A DNA stretch of 64,000 nucleotides from Tetrapyrgos nigripes (lineage: Eukaryota > Basidiomycota > Agaricomycetes > Agaricales > Campanellaceae). Below, piece by piece: positions 1-10,947 of this stretch. Below the pieces are notes generated by a model that worked only from the letters and a program-made list of their open reading frames with translations, was not told the origin of the DNA and made no database searches. The DNA is taken from assembly GCA_013368315.1 (NCBI GenBank), contig JAACJM010000025.1, positions 496,001 through 560,000 on the forward strand, read 5' to 3'. The number at the start of each line of letters is the position of its first letter. Position 1 is the stretch's first letter. A program made the position numbers and the translations under genes.

Positions 1-221
1 ACTTCCCTGTCGCTATGATTCACTTTCTCTTTACATATTCCGTTGTTGTAATATATCAAACATAGACTCGTGTATAATGTACTTAATCACTGGCATTTAC
101 AATCTCAAAAGAATTGGTGGGTACAGAAACGCAAAAATGAAAAATGCTTGATGCGCATGCGTGACGAGTGTGACAAATATTTTTGAAGCCTTTCCCTCTT
201 TTCCTTTGGTACTCGTCCTCA
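1..221. other. upstream region of the enp2/NOL10 gene
   Basis: AT-rich sequence before the first gene. It presumably holds the promoter and 5' UTR of the gene that starts at 222. I see no clear TATA box, repeat or RNA gene. Confidence 0.4.
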
Positions 222-2838
222 ATGATTGCTGAATCAAGCAATGTCAAAGTCTACACCGTAAACGGAGCCACTGCAGGGTCTTCCTCGTCTTTACCCGACT
301 GGCTTACCCGGAAACGGGCTTCTAGAAAAGGAAAGCGAGCAGCAAAGGAGCATGTAGAAAGCACACTCGAGCTCATCCAAGGTTTCGAGTTCCCTGAAGC
401 AAGCAACAAAGTCAAAACGACCCACGATGGGACGCATGTCGTTGCTACAGGGACATATAAACCCCAAATTAGAGTCTGGGATCTGAACCAGTTGTCTCTC
501 AAGTTTGAAAGACATACCGATGCTGAAAATGTGGATTTTGTTGTGCGTAAGTTGTTTTGTTTATTGGGAAAGACTTGGTCTCACTCATGTATCCTTACCT
601 TCTTGTTTATCTTCCTCGACATGGTCGTGACTGCAATGTAGATGCTTTCGGATGACTGGACAAAATCAATACACCTACAAAATGACCGAAGTATCGAGTT
701 ACACACCCAAGGAGGATTTCATTACAAGACGCGCATACCTCGATTTGGTCGTTCCCTTGCGTATCACTATCCTTCCTGCGACGCTCTTTTTTCAGCTTCG
801 GGAAACGAGATATATCGACTCAACCTGGATCAAGGGAGATTCATGGCACCTTTAGTGTTGGAAGACGACGAAGATATTCTCGGTGTCAACGTCGTGGACA
901 TAAATCCTGTGCATCAACTCTTTGCTTTCGGAGTCGAAGGGAATGGGACAGTACAGTTCTGGGACCCTCGGTCGAGGAATTGTGTAGACGTGTTACGACT
1001 TCCTGCGCATAAACTCATGTCGTCGAGTTTTGATGGTTCGTCAGAGGATAGCTTAAGCGTGACTGCTTTGGCTTCCAGACATGATGGGCTGTCGTATGCG
1101 GTTGGGACATCGACGGGTCATACGTTATTGTATGATATACGCTCTACGAAACCTTTTGCGTCAAAGGATCAAGGGTATGGGTTACCTGTGAAAAATGTGG
1201 TCTGGATAGCAGGAGGGAGTCGGATGGCTGGTGATGGGTTGGTGTTGAGTGCGGACAAGAAGGTTATCAAGATTTGGGATAGGGACTCGGTGAGTTCTTT
1301 TTGTCCTTTTCTGAGGCAGACTCGTTCTGAAGAGTTGATGTCTTTTTTAGCTGTCAACCAACTTTTGTTCAATCACTCCGACTTCTGATCTCAATCATGT
1401 ACACCATCTACCTGGTAGTGGATTGCTAATGACGGCCAACGAGGGTATACAAATGGGAACATACTACATTCCACAGTTGGGTCCAGCACCAAGATGGGCG
1501 TCCTTCCTTGAAAACATTACAGAGGAGATGGAAGACCAGACTACAAGGACACTGTACGAAGACTACAAGTTTGTCGAGCGCAAGGAACTCAACAAGTACG
1601 TCATCCTTTACTTTCTCTCAAAAACGGCTATGCTAATTAGATGTCAGACTGGGACTTGATCATCTCATTGGAACACCTGCTCTCAAACCCTACATGCACG
1701 GTTACTTCATCTCACTCAAATTATACGATACTGCACGGGTTATAGCTAATCCTTTCGAGTATGCTGAACATCGTGAGCGTATGATTAGGGAGAAGATGGA
1801 TAAGATGGCAGAGACGAGGATACGGGCGAAGAAGAGTAATGCTGCTGGGACTAAAGTGAATAAAGCTCTGGCCGAGAAGATTCTCAAGGAAGAAGAGAAA
1901 GAGAGGAAGAGGGACGAGAGGAAGAAGCGGAAGAAGGCTCAAGAGAAAGAGGGTGAAGATGCAGCTGAGCGGGAGCAAGAGGAAGGCGGTGACGCTATGG
2001 ATGTTGACGGAAACGATGGAGCTACACCGAAGAATAGTCTTCTCTCAGATCCTCGATTCGCCAAAGTGTTTGAAGATCCTGAGTTTGAGGTGGATGTGAA
2101 CAGTAGAGAGTATGCTCTACTGAACCCCTCATCAGTTGCTCAAGGTCGGCATTTGCACAATCGTGGGAGGACGGCTGTGGAAGATGACGATGACGAAAGT
2201 GACAAGTTCTCTTCTGATGGGCTTGGAGAGCGTGATAGCGAGAGTGAGAGTGAGTCCGGGGATAGTAGTGACGAGGGTGGTGCGTTTCTTTCTTACTCTT
2301 CTTTGGTTGCAGCAGGCAAACTAATCAGAACCCTCGTGCAGAACTCACGAAGTTTGATCCTCGAAGTCGTCCGGGCCAGAAGAATCTTCGTGCAGAAGAA
2401 GCTTACGCCCGAACAAAACAACAAAATCGCAAGGCAGCCAACGTCAAGATGGTCCCTGTCCGTGCACAGTCTAATGCGAATGGTAATAACAACAGAGACG
2501 CTACCTTTGGGCAGAGGATAGCTTCAAGAAAGTCTGGCGGTCAAAAACAAAAATCGTCCTCGTTCTCTTCAAAGAATGGACCAGCATTGGCAGAAGATGG
2601 TGGTATGGAGATGAGTTGGGTGCCGTCTTCGTCCAGCGCAAGTAATAAAGACGCGGATGGTGGCGAAAGGAAGAATAGTAAAGCTAAGAGGAAAGGTGTC
2701 GAGACGTTTGGAGCTGGCTTGGAGAGAGGTGGGGAAGAGACGTTCCAGAAGGAGCTTTCGGAGAGCGAGAGGAAAGGAAGGACACATAGGCGGACAGGTG
2801 TAAGGAGTGGTAGTAAAAATGTGTTTAGAAGGTTGTAG
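222..2838 (+). CDS. enp2: Enp2/NOL10-type WD40 ribosome-biogenesis protein
   Basis: Nucleolar WD40 protein of the Enp2/NOL10 family, which in yeast and animals works in 40S subunit maturation with the small-subunit processome. Exons read as 222-542, 642-1289, 1351-1595, 1648-2279 and 2342-2838, all in phase, giving 780 aa; known members are about 690-710 aa. Family-typical stretches are the N-terminal KVYTVNG, ILSDDW-like MLSDDWTKS at the start of exon 2, GTVQFWDPRSR, IKIWDRDS, YYIPQLGPAPRW and HLIGTP. The C-terminal half is highly charged: lysine/glutamate-rich around residues 440-500, then acidic and serine-rich. It ends in a basic tail, as expected for a nucleolar protein. The ATG at 222 is chosen because the longer frame upstream (183) begins with TTG. 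The gene appears intact. The neighbouring SR-rich gene starts only about 170 bp downstream on the same strand. Confidence 0.93.
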
Positions 2839-3009
2839 ATTACAGTCTGTCTCTTGCCGTACGCTTTTGTTCACTTTCTCCACTACGAGTAGTTATGTAG
2901 GTTTTGTGCACACCAGACTCTACAGATTTGGAAGGTCGTTGACAGACCAAACAACTTCCCACGTTCTCCCATCGACTTCATTCTGCTTTACTACACTTCG
3001 GCAACAGCC

Positions 3010-4186
3010 ATGGGACGTGAAGACCGTGAAGAACGACACGCACGTAGCTCAAGACGCTCGAGGTCGCGTTCACGTTCAATGAGTCCAAGGCGTCACAAGG
3101 ACAGGGACAGCGCAAGAGACAGAGACAAACGCACAACGAGAAGATCACGCTCACGGTCAATATCACCCGTAAGGGATAGGGAGAGTCGCAGAGACAGGGA
3201 AAGAGAACGGAAACGAAGTAGGAGCAGAAGCAGAAGCCGGAGTAGAAGTCCTGTGAATAGCGGAAAGCGGAGGAGATATGATTCTAGGTCTAGGTCGAGG
3301 TCGCATTCTAGGGACAGACACAGGGATAGGTATAGGGAAAGAGATAGATCTAGTGATGAAGACTCTGAAGACGAGAAGAGGAGTAGGAAGAAGGGCAAAG
3401 ATAGAGAGAAGGATAGAGATCGGGAGAAGAGGAAGAGAGAGAAGAGAGAGAAGAAGGAGAAGAAAAGAGAGAAGAAGGACAAGGTAGGCTTTTTTGCCTG
3501 TCGTCAGACAATGACTTACTAGATTCACAGAAGAAGAAAGGAAGTCAAACTTCACAATGGGGGAAATATGGGATTATCTCTGAGGTCGAGTAAGTGCCTC
3601 AACCAACCTTCTCGGGTTTGCGTCTAATGTTTTCATAGTATCTACGCCAAAGGAAATGAATTTCACACATGGCTCGTCGAAGAGCGAAAAATTAATCCAG
3701 AGACCATTTCAAAAGATCAGAGCAAGAAGGAGTTTGCAACTTTCGTAGAAGATTACAACACAGGTTCGTTCTGGCCTCGTTTTACTTTGAGGTCAGTGTC
3801 TGACTTTTTCCCGTCCAATTCAGCTACCCTTCCTCACGAAAAGTACTACAACATGGAAGCCTACGAAAGGAGAATGTCTGCACTACGCTCAGGAGAGTTT
3901 GTCCCTCCACCAGACGACGGGTATGATCCAGAAGCGGACATGAAGGCAATAAGCGGTGCACACAAGAAGAAGAAGGCGGATGATACAACGCACCTAAACA
4001 GGGAACAACTCATGGAGCTGAGGCGGGTACAGAATGAGAGAGTCGAGGTCTGTCTCCTTCCTTCATTCCTGTCCTTAGTACTAACTGTGTTGATTTTTGG
4101 ATCAGGCTGGTAAAATGAAGCTGCTTGGAATGGATATTAAGCAGAATATGGGAGTGAGGATGGACGGGACAATGTTTGATGACTGA
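3010..4186 (+). CDS. SR-rich protein with SCI1-like C-terminal domain
   Basis: Exons read as 3010-3483, 3531-3589, 3639-3763, 3824-4047 and 4106-4186, giving 320 aa. The first 158 residues are arginine/serine repeats followed by a lysine/arginine/glutamate run, as in splicing-related SR proteins. After the first intron comes a conserved block, QWGKYGIISEVD, then EFHTWLVEERK, FVEDYNTATLPHEKYYN and ending MFDD. This block resembles the C-terminus of plant style cell-cycle inhibitor 1 (SCI1) and its uncharacterised eukaryotic relatives. A nuclear, RNA-processing role is an inference from the RS tract; no RRM is present. All five exons join in phase, so the gene looks intact. Strand-opposite reading frames over the RS tract are shadows of the skewed composition. 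Confidence 0.85.
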
Positions 4187-4560
4187 TTAGGCTTTCTGCT
4201 GTTGTCGTGGACAATATTTTATTTTATTTGAACCAAGAAGTCTGACACGGTAATGGCTGTGCCCGGTGCCGTTTTCTAAGGATCTTCCAGCTCTTTCCGA
4301 AGTAGGTGAGTCAATGCCTTTGAGATTACCTTCTTTTCATACTTCGCTTTGTCTTTCATGCAGTCTCCCCCGTTCGTTGTTAATCTGGCTTTGAAGACTC
4401 CTTGGGACTGCATAAGATTGCTCGTCTGAACTCGCTCATCGTAGTCAACAGACTATCAAGACTCAGTGTTATTTCCGACGGAAATTTTGTCGATACAGAA
4501 AATATCTATTATTTTTCTAAAACTCTAGGAGTGACACAGTGTAAAATCCTGATGAAACCC
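4187..4560. other. intergenic space between convergent genes
   Basis: Probably the 3' UTRs of the SR-rich gene (+) and the cupin gene (-). It includes ATTTTATTTTATTT at about 4214-4229. No other feature was seen. Confidence 0.4.
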
Positions 4561-5319
4561 TTATTCTGGACGAATGCGTTTCTTCAGGCTCTCGACAATC
4601 TCTGCACCTTCTTCCATGTCCTTAAAGAGCGCCTCCAGATCCTGCATTTTCATGTACTTGTGGTCCTCAAACTCAAAACCCGGGACAACTACTTCCGTAA
4701 TCAAACTGAAGCACTTGTTCCTTTTGTCTTGGGGCTCTTCACTGGCTGATTTGATATCCTCGGGTAATAGCCTCGAACTTTTCCAAACATTTGTTGGGAC
4801 TAGAAGCAGTCTTGATTCTCCGGCTGATATATTTTCACCCATGACTTTGACCTCCACTCTAGGGGGACTTCCTGGTGTTATGAGGGTGTACTCTACCCGA
4901 CCTTGATGGAGGACATGGTAAGTCTGTTCGATATGGGTAAGCAACCTTTACTAAGACTCCGAGAAGTGCTTACCATGGATTTGTTCATATGGATGTATCC
5001 CTCTGGGTCATCATAGGTCTGCAAATAATAGATAGACGTGGCCAATGCTCTGGAAGGAGTACCTTCTACAAAAAAGTCGAAAATAGGAAGATAAATTCAC
5101 AAGCCTCGACAACCAGAGCGGAAAAAACTCACCGACGAAGGGGGTAGGAACTTTGTAGGGCTGTCGGTCTGTCTCTGCGTAATATCCTGTAAGCTCGATA
5201 TTAACCAACTTTGTGTTAGGTGTGTCAAGAAACGTGCAATACAACACACCACATTCGGGATGATGTTTGAGATTGAGCTCAGCAATGAGTTCCTGGTAGG
5301 TGTTTGCTGTGTGGTGCAT
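4561..5319 (-). CDS. DUF985 / cupin_5 family protein
   Basis: Exons on the minus strand are 5319-5133, 5065-4974 and 4923-4561, giving 213 aa in phase. The start is MHHTANTYQELIAELNLKHHPECG, close to the 'LGLxPHPEGG' opening of DUF985 cupins. It is followed by TSIYYLQ and, after intron 2, the metal-site-like segment TYHVLHQGRVEYTLI; then VEVKVMGENISAGE and VVVPGFEFEDHKYM. These proteins fold as a small beta-barrel cupin; most members have no proven reaction. The canonical substrate-side WH motif is only partly recognisable, so metal binding is uncertain. Its 5' end faces the saccharopine-dehydrogenase-like gene across about 1 kb. Confidence 0.8.
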
Positions 5320-6304
5320 TACAGAGAGAGGGGGATGGTTGTCGAGGAGGGAGGAGCCCGGACTATTTGAAGGCGGCTATCGCAATCGAGAGTGAGTTGG
5401 ATTGTTTCGGAGGCCGTTAGTAGGCCGTTGGCTTCCTTGCCGCCATATACAGTAGGGGCTATATGAGTATGAATCTGTCCCTTGGGCCGTTGTTGGCTAG
5501 TGTTTCACAAACCAATATTCCTCCGTGGCCCGAAGTTAGTTAGGAAATATCAAATCTCTGGTGCTTCGGAAACGGATTCGAAAACTCTAAATTCCCAAAG
5601 CACGAAGACCTTTTTGAACTTTTGGCCACGGAATATTGGTAGCTGCTGGGTGTGTCTATCACCAGCCTATCACTTCAACGTGTTCTTGGTTTAAACTTCA
5701 AATTGGCCTGGATCACCATAATAGCTCTATCGCCTACCGTTTGATATAGGTTCCAGACCAATTGCTTTCTATCCTGAATCTGAATATGAACTGATAGCTA
5801 ATCATCTGAATTTTCTAGACTTGACACGTTTTTGTACGTGTTGCAACTTGCCAGTTGCATGTTTGCCCGTTTTTATGCTTTTCTTTGCTCCGTTGACAAA
5901 ATACTCTATGTGACTCGCTGTGCCGTTGGGTATACGCGTACTACGATGTCGCTATCTTATACCTGATCGTCATCTACGTATCGCTATTTGCTACATAATT
6001 GCACACTTCATCGATATTACCAATGGCCAACATTGTATCCGATCTTCGGTGCTTGCAGATCCTTCTTATAATTAGTAAGATATGTACCTCGCCAGACTTT
6101 GAGGTGCGCTCCTGTATATATGCCGTCGCAGTCGGTATTTTTCTCTTTCCCCGTTCCTACTTCCTTCTTACTAAGGTATTCGCCCAACGTGAAGATTGAC
6201 GGTTTCGGGCTTTCAGCAGCATGATGCCGGAGTCGGGTTTTCCCTCGTGTTTCTACACCGACTAGTACATAAAGCACAAGCAGATCTTCGTTCCATGTCA
6301 ATAA
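5320..6304. other. divergent intergenic region with one inverted repeat
   Basis: Region between the start of the cupin gene (-) and the start of the first saccharopine-dehydrogenase-like gene (+). It contains a 130-bp inverted repeat (listed separately). The small open frames here lack family resemblance and I do not regard them as genes. Confidence 0.4.
5511..5640. repeat. 130-bp inverted repeat, MITE-like
   Basis: The left arm begins ACCAATATTCCTCCGTGGCC (5511-5530) and the right arm ends GGCCACGGAATATTGGT (5624-5640). They are inverted copies apart from a 2-base gap, and similarity continues a few bases inward (AAGTT / AACTT). It could be a tiny foldback element or a hairpin. No target-site duplication was clear. 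Confidence 0.5.
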
Positions 6305-8078
6305 ATGTCTTCCAAGGTCGACTTGCTTGTACTTGGCGCTACAGGTGAGTGCTGGCGAGTCCCTAGGACACTATCAAGGAGTATAACCCATTCAAAAAAT
6401 TTACCAGGTGTCAGTGGTCGTCAAACGACGCGTTATTTAGCCCAACCCCACGGGTCTTCCTTCACACTGGCTATTGCTGCAAGGTCTCGAAAGAAGCTTG
6501 ATGATCTTGTTAAAGAGTACTCTTTACCTAGCACTATCCAAACTTGGGTCGTGGATGTGACTGACTCTCAACAAGTCGAGCAAGCAGTCAAGAACGCGAA
6601 AGTGGTGTTAAATACCGTTGGGCCGTTTTATAGATGGGGGACGCCTGTTGTCCGGTGAGTCTGTATTGCTGAGAGAGCGGAGTGGAAAACTTATTACTCA
6701 AAATGTTTCTTCACGTAGTGCATGCGCAGAAAACGGTGTACATTACGTTGACCTCACTGGTGAGCCCTATTGGGTGAAAGAGATCATAGACGAGTGGGTT
6801 TTCTGTCTTCTTTTCCTACCTTTACTTCTCTCTTACACATGCTTTCCCTTCATCAAACAGATACGACCAAATTGCAACCAAAACAGGAGCAATCATCGTC
6901 CCAGCTTGCGGAATGGACTCTCTCCCTTCTGACATATCTGTATATGTAGCCAACAAAGCACTCAAGGCAGCTTCTGCTTTATCAGCTAGTCCTCTCCAAA
7001 TCGAGTCTTCCATTACGTCCTGGCATTTCGATGGTTTAGTCTCCTATGGTTCGTTTTCTACGATGATGACTGCCTTGGAATTGGTGCCAAAATCTATGAT
7101 GAATGAGTCGCGTAGACCTTACTATTTGAGTCCTGGTATGTGTTCCTTTCATTCCCAAGTGTTCATTAATGTTCATTCTGTTTCTTCGTGTTTTTCAACC
7201 TAGTATCCGGCAGACTCCCACCTGGCCCTCGTCTCCTATACAAGCTCTCCATTCCCAACACCCTCGATACCCATATAGGTGGCATCTTCGTCATGAAAAA
7301 CGCCAATCAAGCCATCGTCGAGCGGTCGTGGGGTATTTTTGAACACAATGCTTCCACTGCGAATGTGGACAACACTCAAGCATATTCAGAAGCGAAAAGA
7401 CTACAATACGGTAGTAGAATGGTTTACGACGAATTTGCAACGAAGAAGAGCGCATTCGCGGCAATATTGGCTTCATTGGGAATGCTGTCTATGGCATTGT
7501 TAGCGTTTCGACCGGTTAGTATCAGGGGCACTTGAAAAGGCTTTTTACTGACAGTCTGTATTTGAGACAGATTCGTTGGCTCGCGAAGAGGGCTGGGCCT
7601 CAAGAGGGGACGGGCTTTAGTAACGGGTAGGTCCGCCTTGATTGTCTTCCACCTTCCACCTTGCTTATCCTCTTCACCTTTATGCTCACAGAACTCTTGA
7701 AAAAGGCAAACTCAAAATTGTCAATGTGACCAAAGCTGAAGGTCCAGATATCCAAGCTGTGGTTACTCTAGAGGGTAAAGGAGACCCAGGGTATTTGCTC
7801 TCTCCGAGTGAGTTACGACTGATTTTCACCTTGCATGCTAATACTAATAATAATAACTCACTCCAGTCATGATGGCCGACTGTGCACTCACCCTTCTATT
7901 CGACGCCTCTTCTCTCTCTATGATTGCTCGTCGAGGAGGCATACTCACTCCTGCCACTGCCTTTGGAAACGTCATCGTTGAGCGAATGCAAAAGAACCCC
8001 AGGTTCAATTGGACATGCGAAGTAGTTAGAGATGGAAAAGTGAACGGGACGGTGGTCGAAGGGAGGAAGGACGTGTAA
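6305..8078 (+). CDS. saccharopine dehydrogenase-like oxidoreductase, copy 1
   Basis: Eight exons: 6305-6344, 6408-6654, 6719-6793, 6861-7135, 7204-7514, 7571-7626, 7692-7807 and 7867-8078, giving 443 aa. The N-terminus carries a Rossmann dinucleotide-binding start, LLVLGATGVSGR, interrupted by intron 1 after GAT. Then come VLNTVGPFYRWG, CAENGVHYVDLTGE and PACGMDSLPSD, which mark the SCCPDH / trans-acting enoyl reductase type rather than true lysine-pathway saccharopine dehydrogenase. A hydrophobic segment at about residues 295-315 (AAILASLGMLSMALLAF) suggests membrane or lipid-droplet association, as reported for animal SCCPDH. The substrate is unknown. It is followed 158 bp downstream by a close paralogue with the same exon pattern. 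Confidence 0.88.
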
Positions 8079-8236
8079 TCTACTCTCCATGATTTAGCAT
8101 GCTCGAGAGGATCTCACTAATACATAAAATGAAGATGAAACACCTGTTGGTTGTATACGAATGTAAACGTCATAGACTCGTAAACAGACGCGCAAATAAT
8201 TATTCTTCCTTCCTTCCTTCACCTCCTTTATTCTTT

Positions 8237-10053
8237 ATGTCCTCTAAAGTTGATTTACTGGTCCTTGGCGCTACAGGTGAGTGCTGGCGAGTTCTCTGGT
8301 ATAGCATCAAGGAGTATAACCCAAAAAAATTTAGGTGTTACCGGCCGTCAAGCGACGCGCTACTTGGCGAACCATCCCGAACACTCTTCCTTTACTCTCG
8401 CCATTGCAGCGAGGTCGAAACACAAGCTTGATGCACTTGTTCAAGAGTATTCACTTCCCAATTCTATCCAAATCTTCACCGTAGATGTGACCAACGATCA
8501 ACAAGTCGAAGAAGTGGTCAGGAACGCGAAGGTGGTGTTAAATACTGTTGGACCGTATTATAGATGGGGAACGCCTGTTGTTAGGTGAGTCGGTTTGGTT
8601 TGGGCGGTCTCTAGAGATGGCTAATGGCGTCATACTTTGGGTGCAGGGCGTGTGCACGAAATGGGGTACATTACGTCGACCTCACCGGCGAGCCTTTTTG
8701 GGTCAGAGAAATTGTAGACACGTCAGTTCTATCCTTTCCTCTTAGCTCGCTCTTACGAACCTTTCTCTTAGATATGACTATTCCGCAACAAAAACCGGCT
8801 CTATCATCGTCCCAGCATGTGGAGTTGATTCCCTCCCTTCTGACATATCCATATATGTTGCCAACAAAGCACTCAAGGAAGCTTCCGCCTCATCAACAAG
8901 TCCTCTACAGGTCGAATCTTCTACTACCTCTTGGAATGTCAGGGGAGTGATGTCATACGGGACGTTCCACACATTGATTACCTCTTTGGAGCTGGTACCG
9001 AGGAAGAAGTTGAGAGAGTCGACTACGCCCTACTATCTGAGTCCTGGTACGTTGTACTTTACATGTCCTGAAGTCAGTCATCCCAATCCTTGTTTTTCAT
9101 CCACAGCAATTGGCCGACCTTCACCGCGCCCTCGTCTGCTTTACAAACTCTTCGATCCCAGTACACTCCAAACTCACATAGGTGGTCTTTGGTTTATGAA
9201 ATTCTCTAATCAAGCCATTGTCGAAAGGTCATGGGGTATCCTTGAACGCAATGCCGCTTCCAGCGCCGAACCCAAACAGACAGCAGAAGCCCAAAAGCTA
9301 AGATATGGAAACAAGATGGTTTATGACGAGTTTATGAGGACGCCCAGTTCGTTTGCGGCAGGAGTGGTGTCTTTGGGAATCATGTTTACGATGATGATGT
9401 TGCAAATTGGACCGGTCAGTGTTACAAATTTGAAATCTGTTCTGCGTGAAGAAGCTCAAGAGTGTCTGGCAATTGTGACAGATTCGCTGGATTGCGAAGA
9501 AGATTGGTCCTCAAGAAGGATCTGGTTTTAGTGATGAGTGAGTTCCCTTGATTGTCCTTGAGGCGCACACCTGAATTATTTTATTCGCCATGCTGCGCGT
9601 ACACAGAGCCCTCGAGAAAGGTCACTTCACTACTGTGAATGTGACGACAGCAGAAGCCTCCAATACTCAAGCTGTGGTGACTCTGCAGGGTAAAGGAGAT
9701 CCTGGGTATTTGCTCTCTCCGAGTGAGTTCAAATTGTTCTTTTGACGATTCTCCTGGCTAACGACTTGCTTTCCCAACCTTATCTGTTCCTTTTTCGTTC
9801 TTTCTCGACTACCCGCTAACCTACTCCTCTACGTGTTCTAGTCATGATGGCTGACGGCGCCCTCGCCCTCCTCTTCAATAAGTCCTCCATCCCTACTTTT
9901 GCTCGTCAAGGAGGTGTTTTAACTCCCGCTACTGCCTTTGGAGATGCAATCGTCGAGAGGTTGCAGAAAAACCCCAGGTTCAGTCTCAAATGCGAGGTCG
10001 TTAAGGATGGGATGATTGATGGGAAGAAGGTCGAGAGGAGGAAGGATATTTGA
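8237..10053 (+). CDS. saccharopine dehydrogenase-like oxidoreductase, copy 2
   Basis: Tandem paralogue of the preceding gene. Exons 8237-8276, 8335-8584, 8647-8721, 8772-9046, 9107-9414, 9482-9537, 9607-9722 and 9842-10053 give 443 aa, exactly the length of copy 1. Six of the eight exons are identical in length to copy 1; exon 2 is one codon longer and exon 5 one codon shorter. It keeps LLVLGATGVTGR, VLNTVGPYYRWG, CARNGVHYVDLTGE, PACGVDSLPSD and the hydrophobic segment after FAAGVVSLG. Both copies appear intact, so function is retained. The last intron (9723-9841, 119 nt) is about twice as long as the other introns. Role and substrate are unknown. Confidence 0.88.
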
Positions 10054-10947
10054 GTAATGTCAAGAGTGTGGATCTCGCTCTCACTACATACACGTATATG
10101 TCGGATGTGATGAACACTAGATGATCGCTGCTGGACCTTGCACTTCGTTCACTCCTTTTCTTACTGTCTCGCAACGGTCTGGACTACTTATGATAATTAC
10201 CGTTAGTACTTCAGCATCGCATACTGTACACTCTTTATTTCTTTCTGTCTTCCCTAATTTATGTTGTAATGGTGACGGGGCAGAACCGTCGTCTCATTCC
10301 CAACTGATTCGTCGACTCCGAGCTGCCCCGTCAAAATTTCCATTTCGAGAGAGGACATAAATGTCACGCTTCTTGCCAACGTTTTTACAAGCAGCTCACT
10401 AGAACAGCTTCACACTTATCTAGCTCTCTCGTGTCTTAGAGGCGAGGCTTTGACCTCACTGGTGTGCGAATAAATGACGTCGTCGCCGTTTACCCAGAAA
10501 GCGGAAGAAGGATGCAGTACCCAAGCAGTACCACACCTAACGTTTGTCATGAAGTTGTGAGATCTCTTTCTTCTCATCTACGCAGAAGTTGTAGACTAAA
10601 CAAAAGGTGTGTCAATTCTAGGCTGCTATGTACATTCCTCGAGAGACCAGGGTCGACGTGCCAACTCTGCTGATCTCAGTGATTTGCAAATCCATGACAT
10701 CGTCGGTGGTCATCAATATACCAATCTCCGGAGCATTCTGGAGCCTTTCGATTGCCCGAACGTTGGAGTGCATGAAAGTTGACCATTCTATATATACGCT
10801 GAACCGTCATATCATGACTCCGAATCTAGGCGGGTAGTTGTATCATCGTTTCATCATAGCCCACTTCAAGGCTTCGTGTCTGGCTATAAAATCTCTGTGC
10901 TATAGGATTGGTGGTTTCATTATACAATCACTACCACCACCAGCACT
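10054..10947. other. intergenic region upstream of aldo-keto reductase 1
   Basis: No gene supported. It ends in the promoter of the aldo-keto reductase at 10948, with a TATA box at 10885. A motif ATCATCGTTTCATCAT near 10842 resembles one in front of the second aldo-keto reductase (near 12617), so the promoters look duplicated along with the genes. Confidence 0.4.
10885..10891 (+). promoter_or_regulatory. TATA box of aldo-keto reductase 1
   Basis: TATAAAA lies 57 bases before the ATG at 10948, in a context GGCTATAAAATC. The second aldo-keto reductase has TATAAAG at a matching distance. Confidence 0.6.

Noticed and set aside
3093..3555. Long minus-strand frames over the RS tract
   Set aside because: Leucine/serine-only composition from the antisense of RS codons; no ATG-led gene logic.
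6017..6301. 94-codon minus-strand frame upstream of the SCCPDH-like gene
   Set aside because: No family resemblance and it lies in the promoter region of the divergent gene pair.
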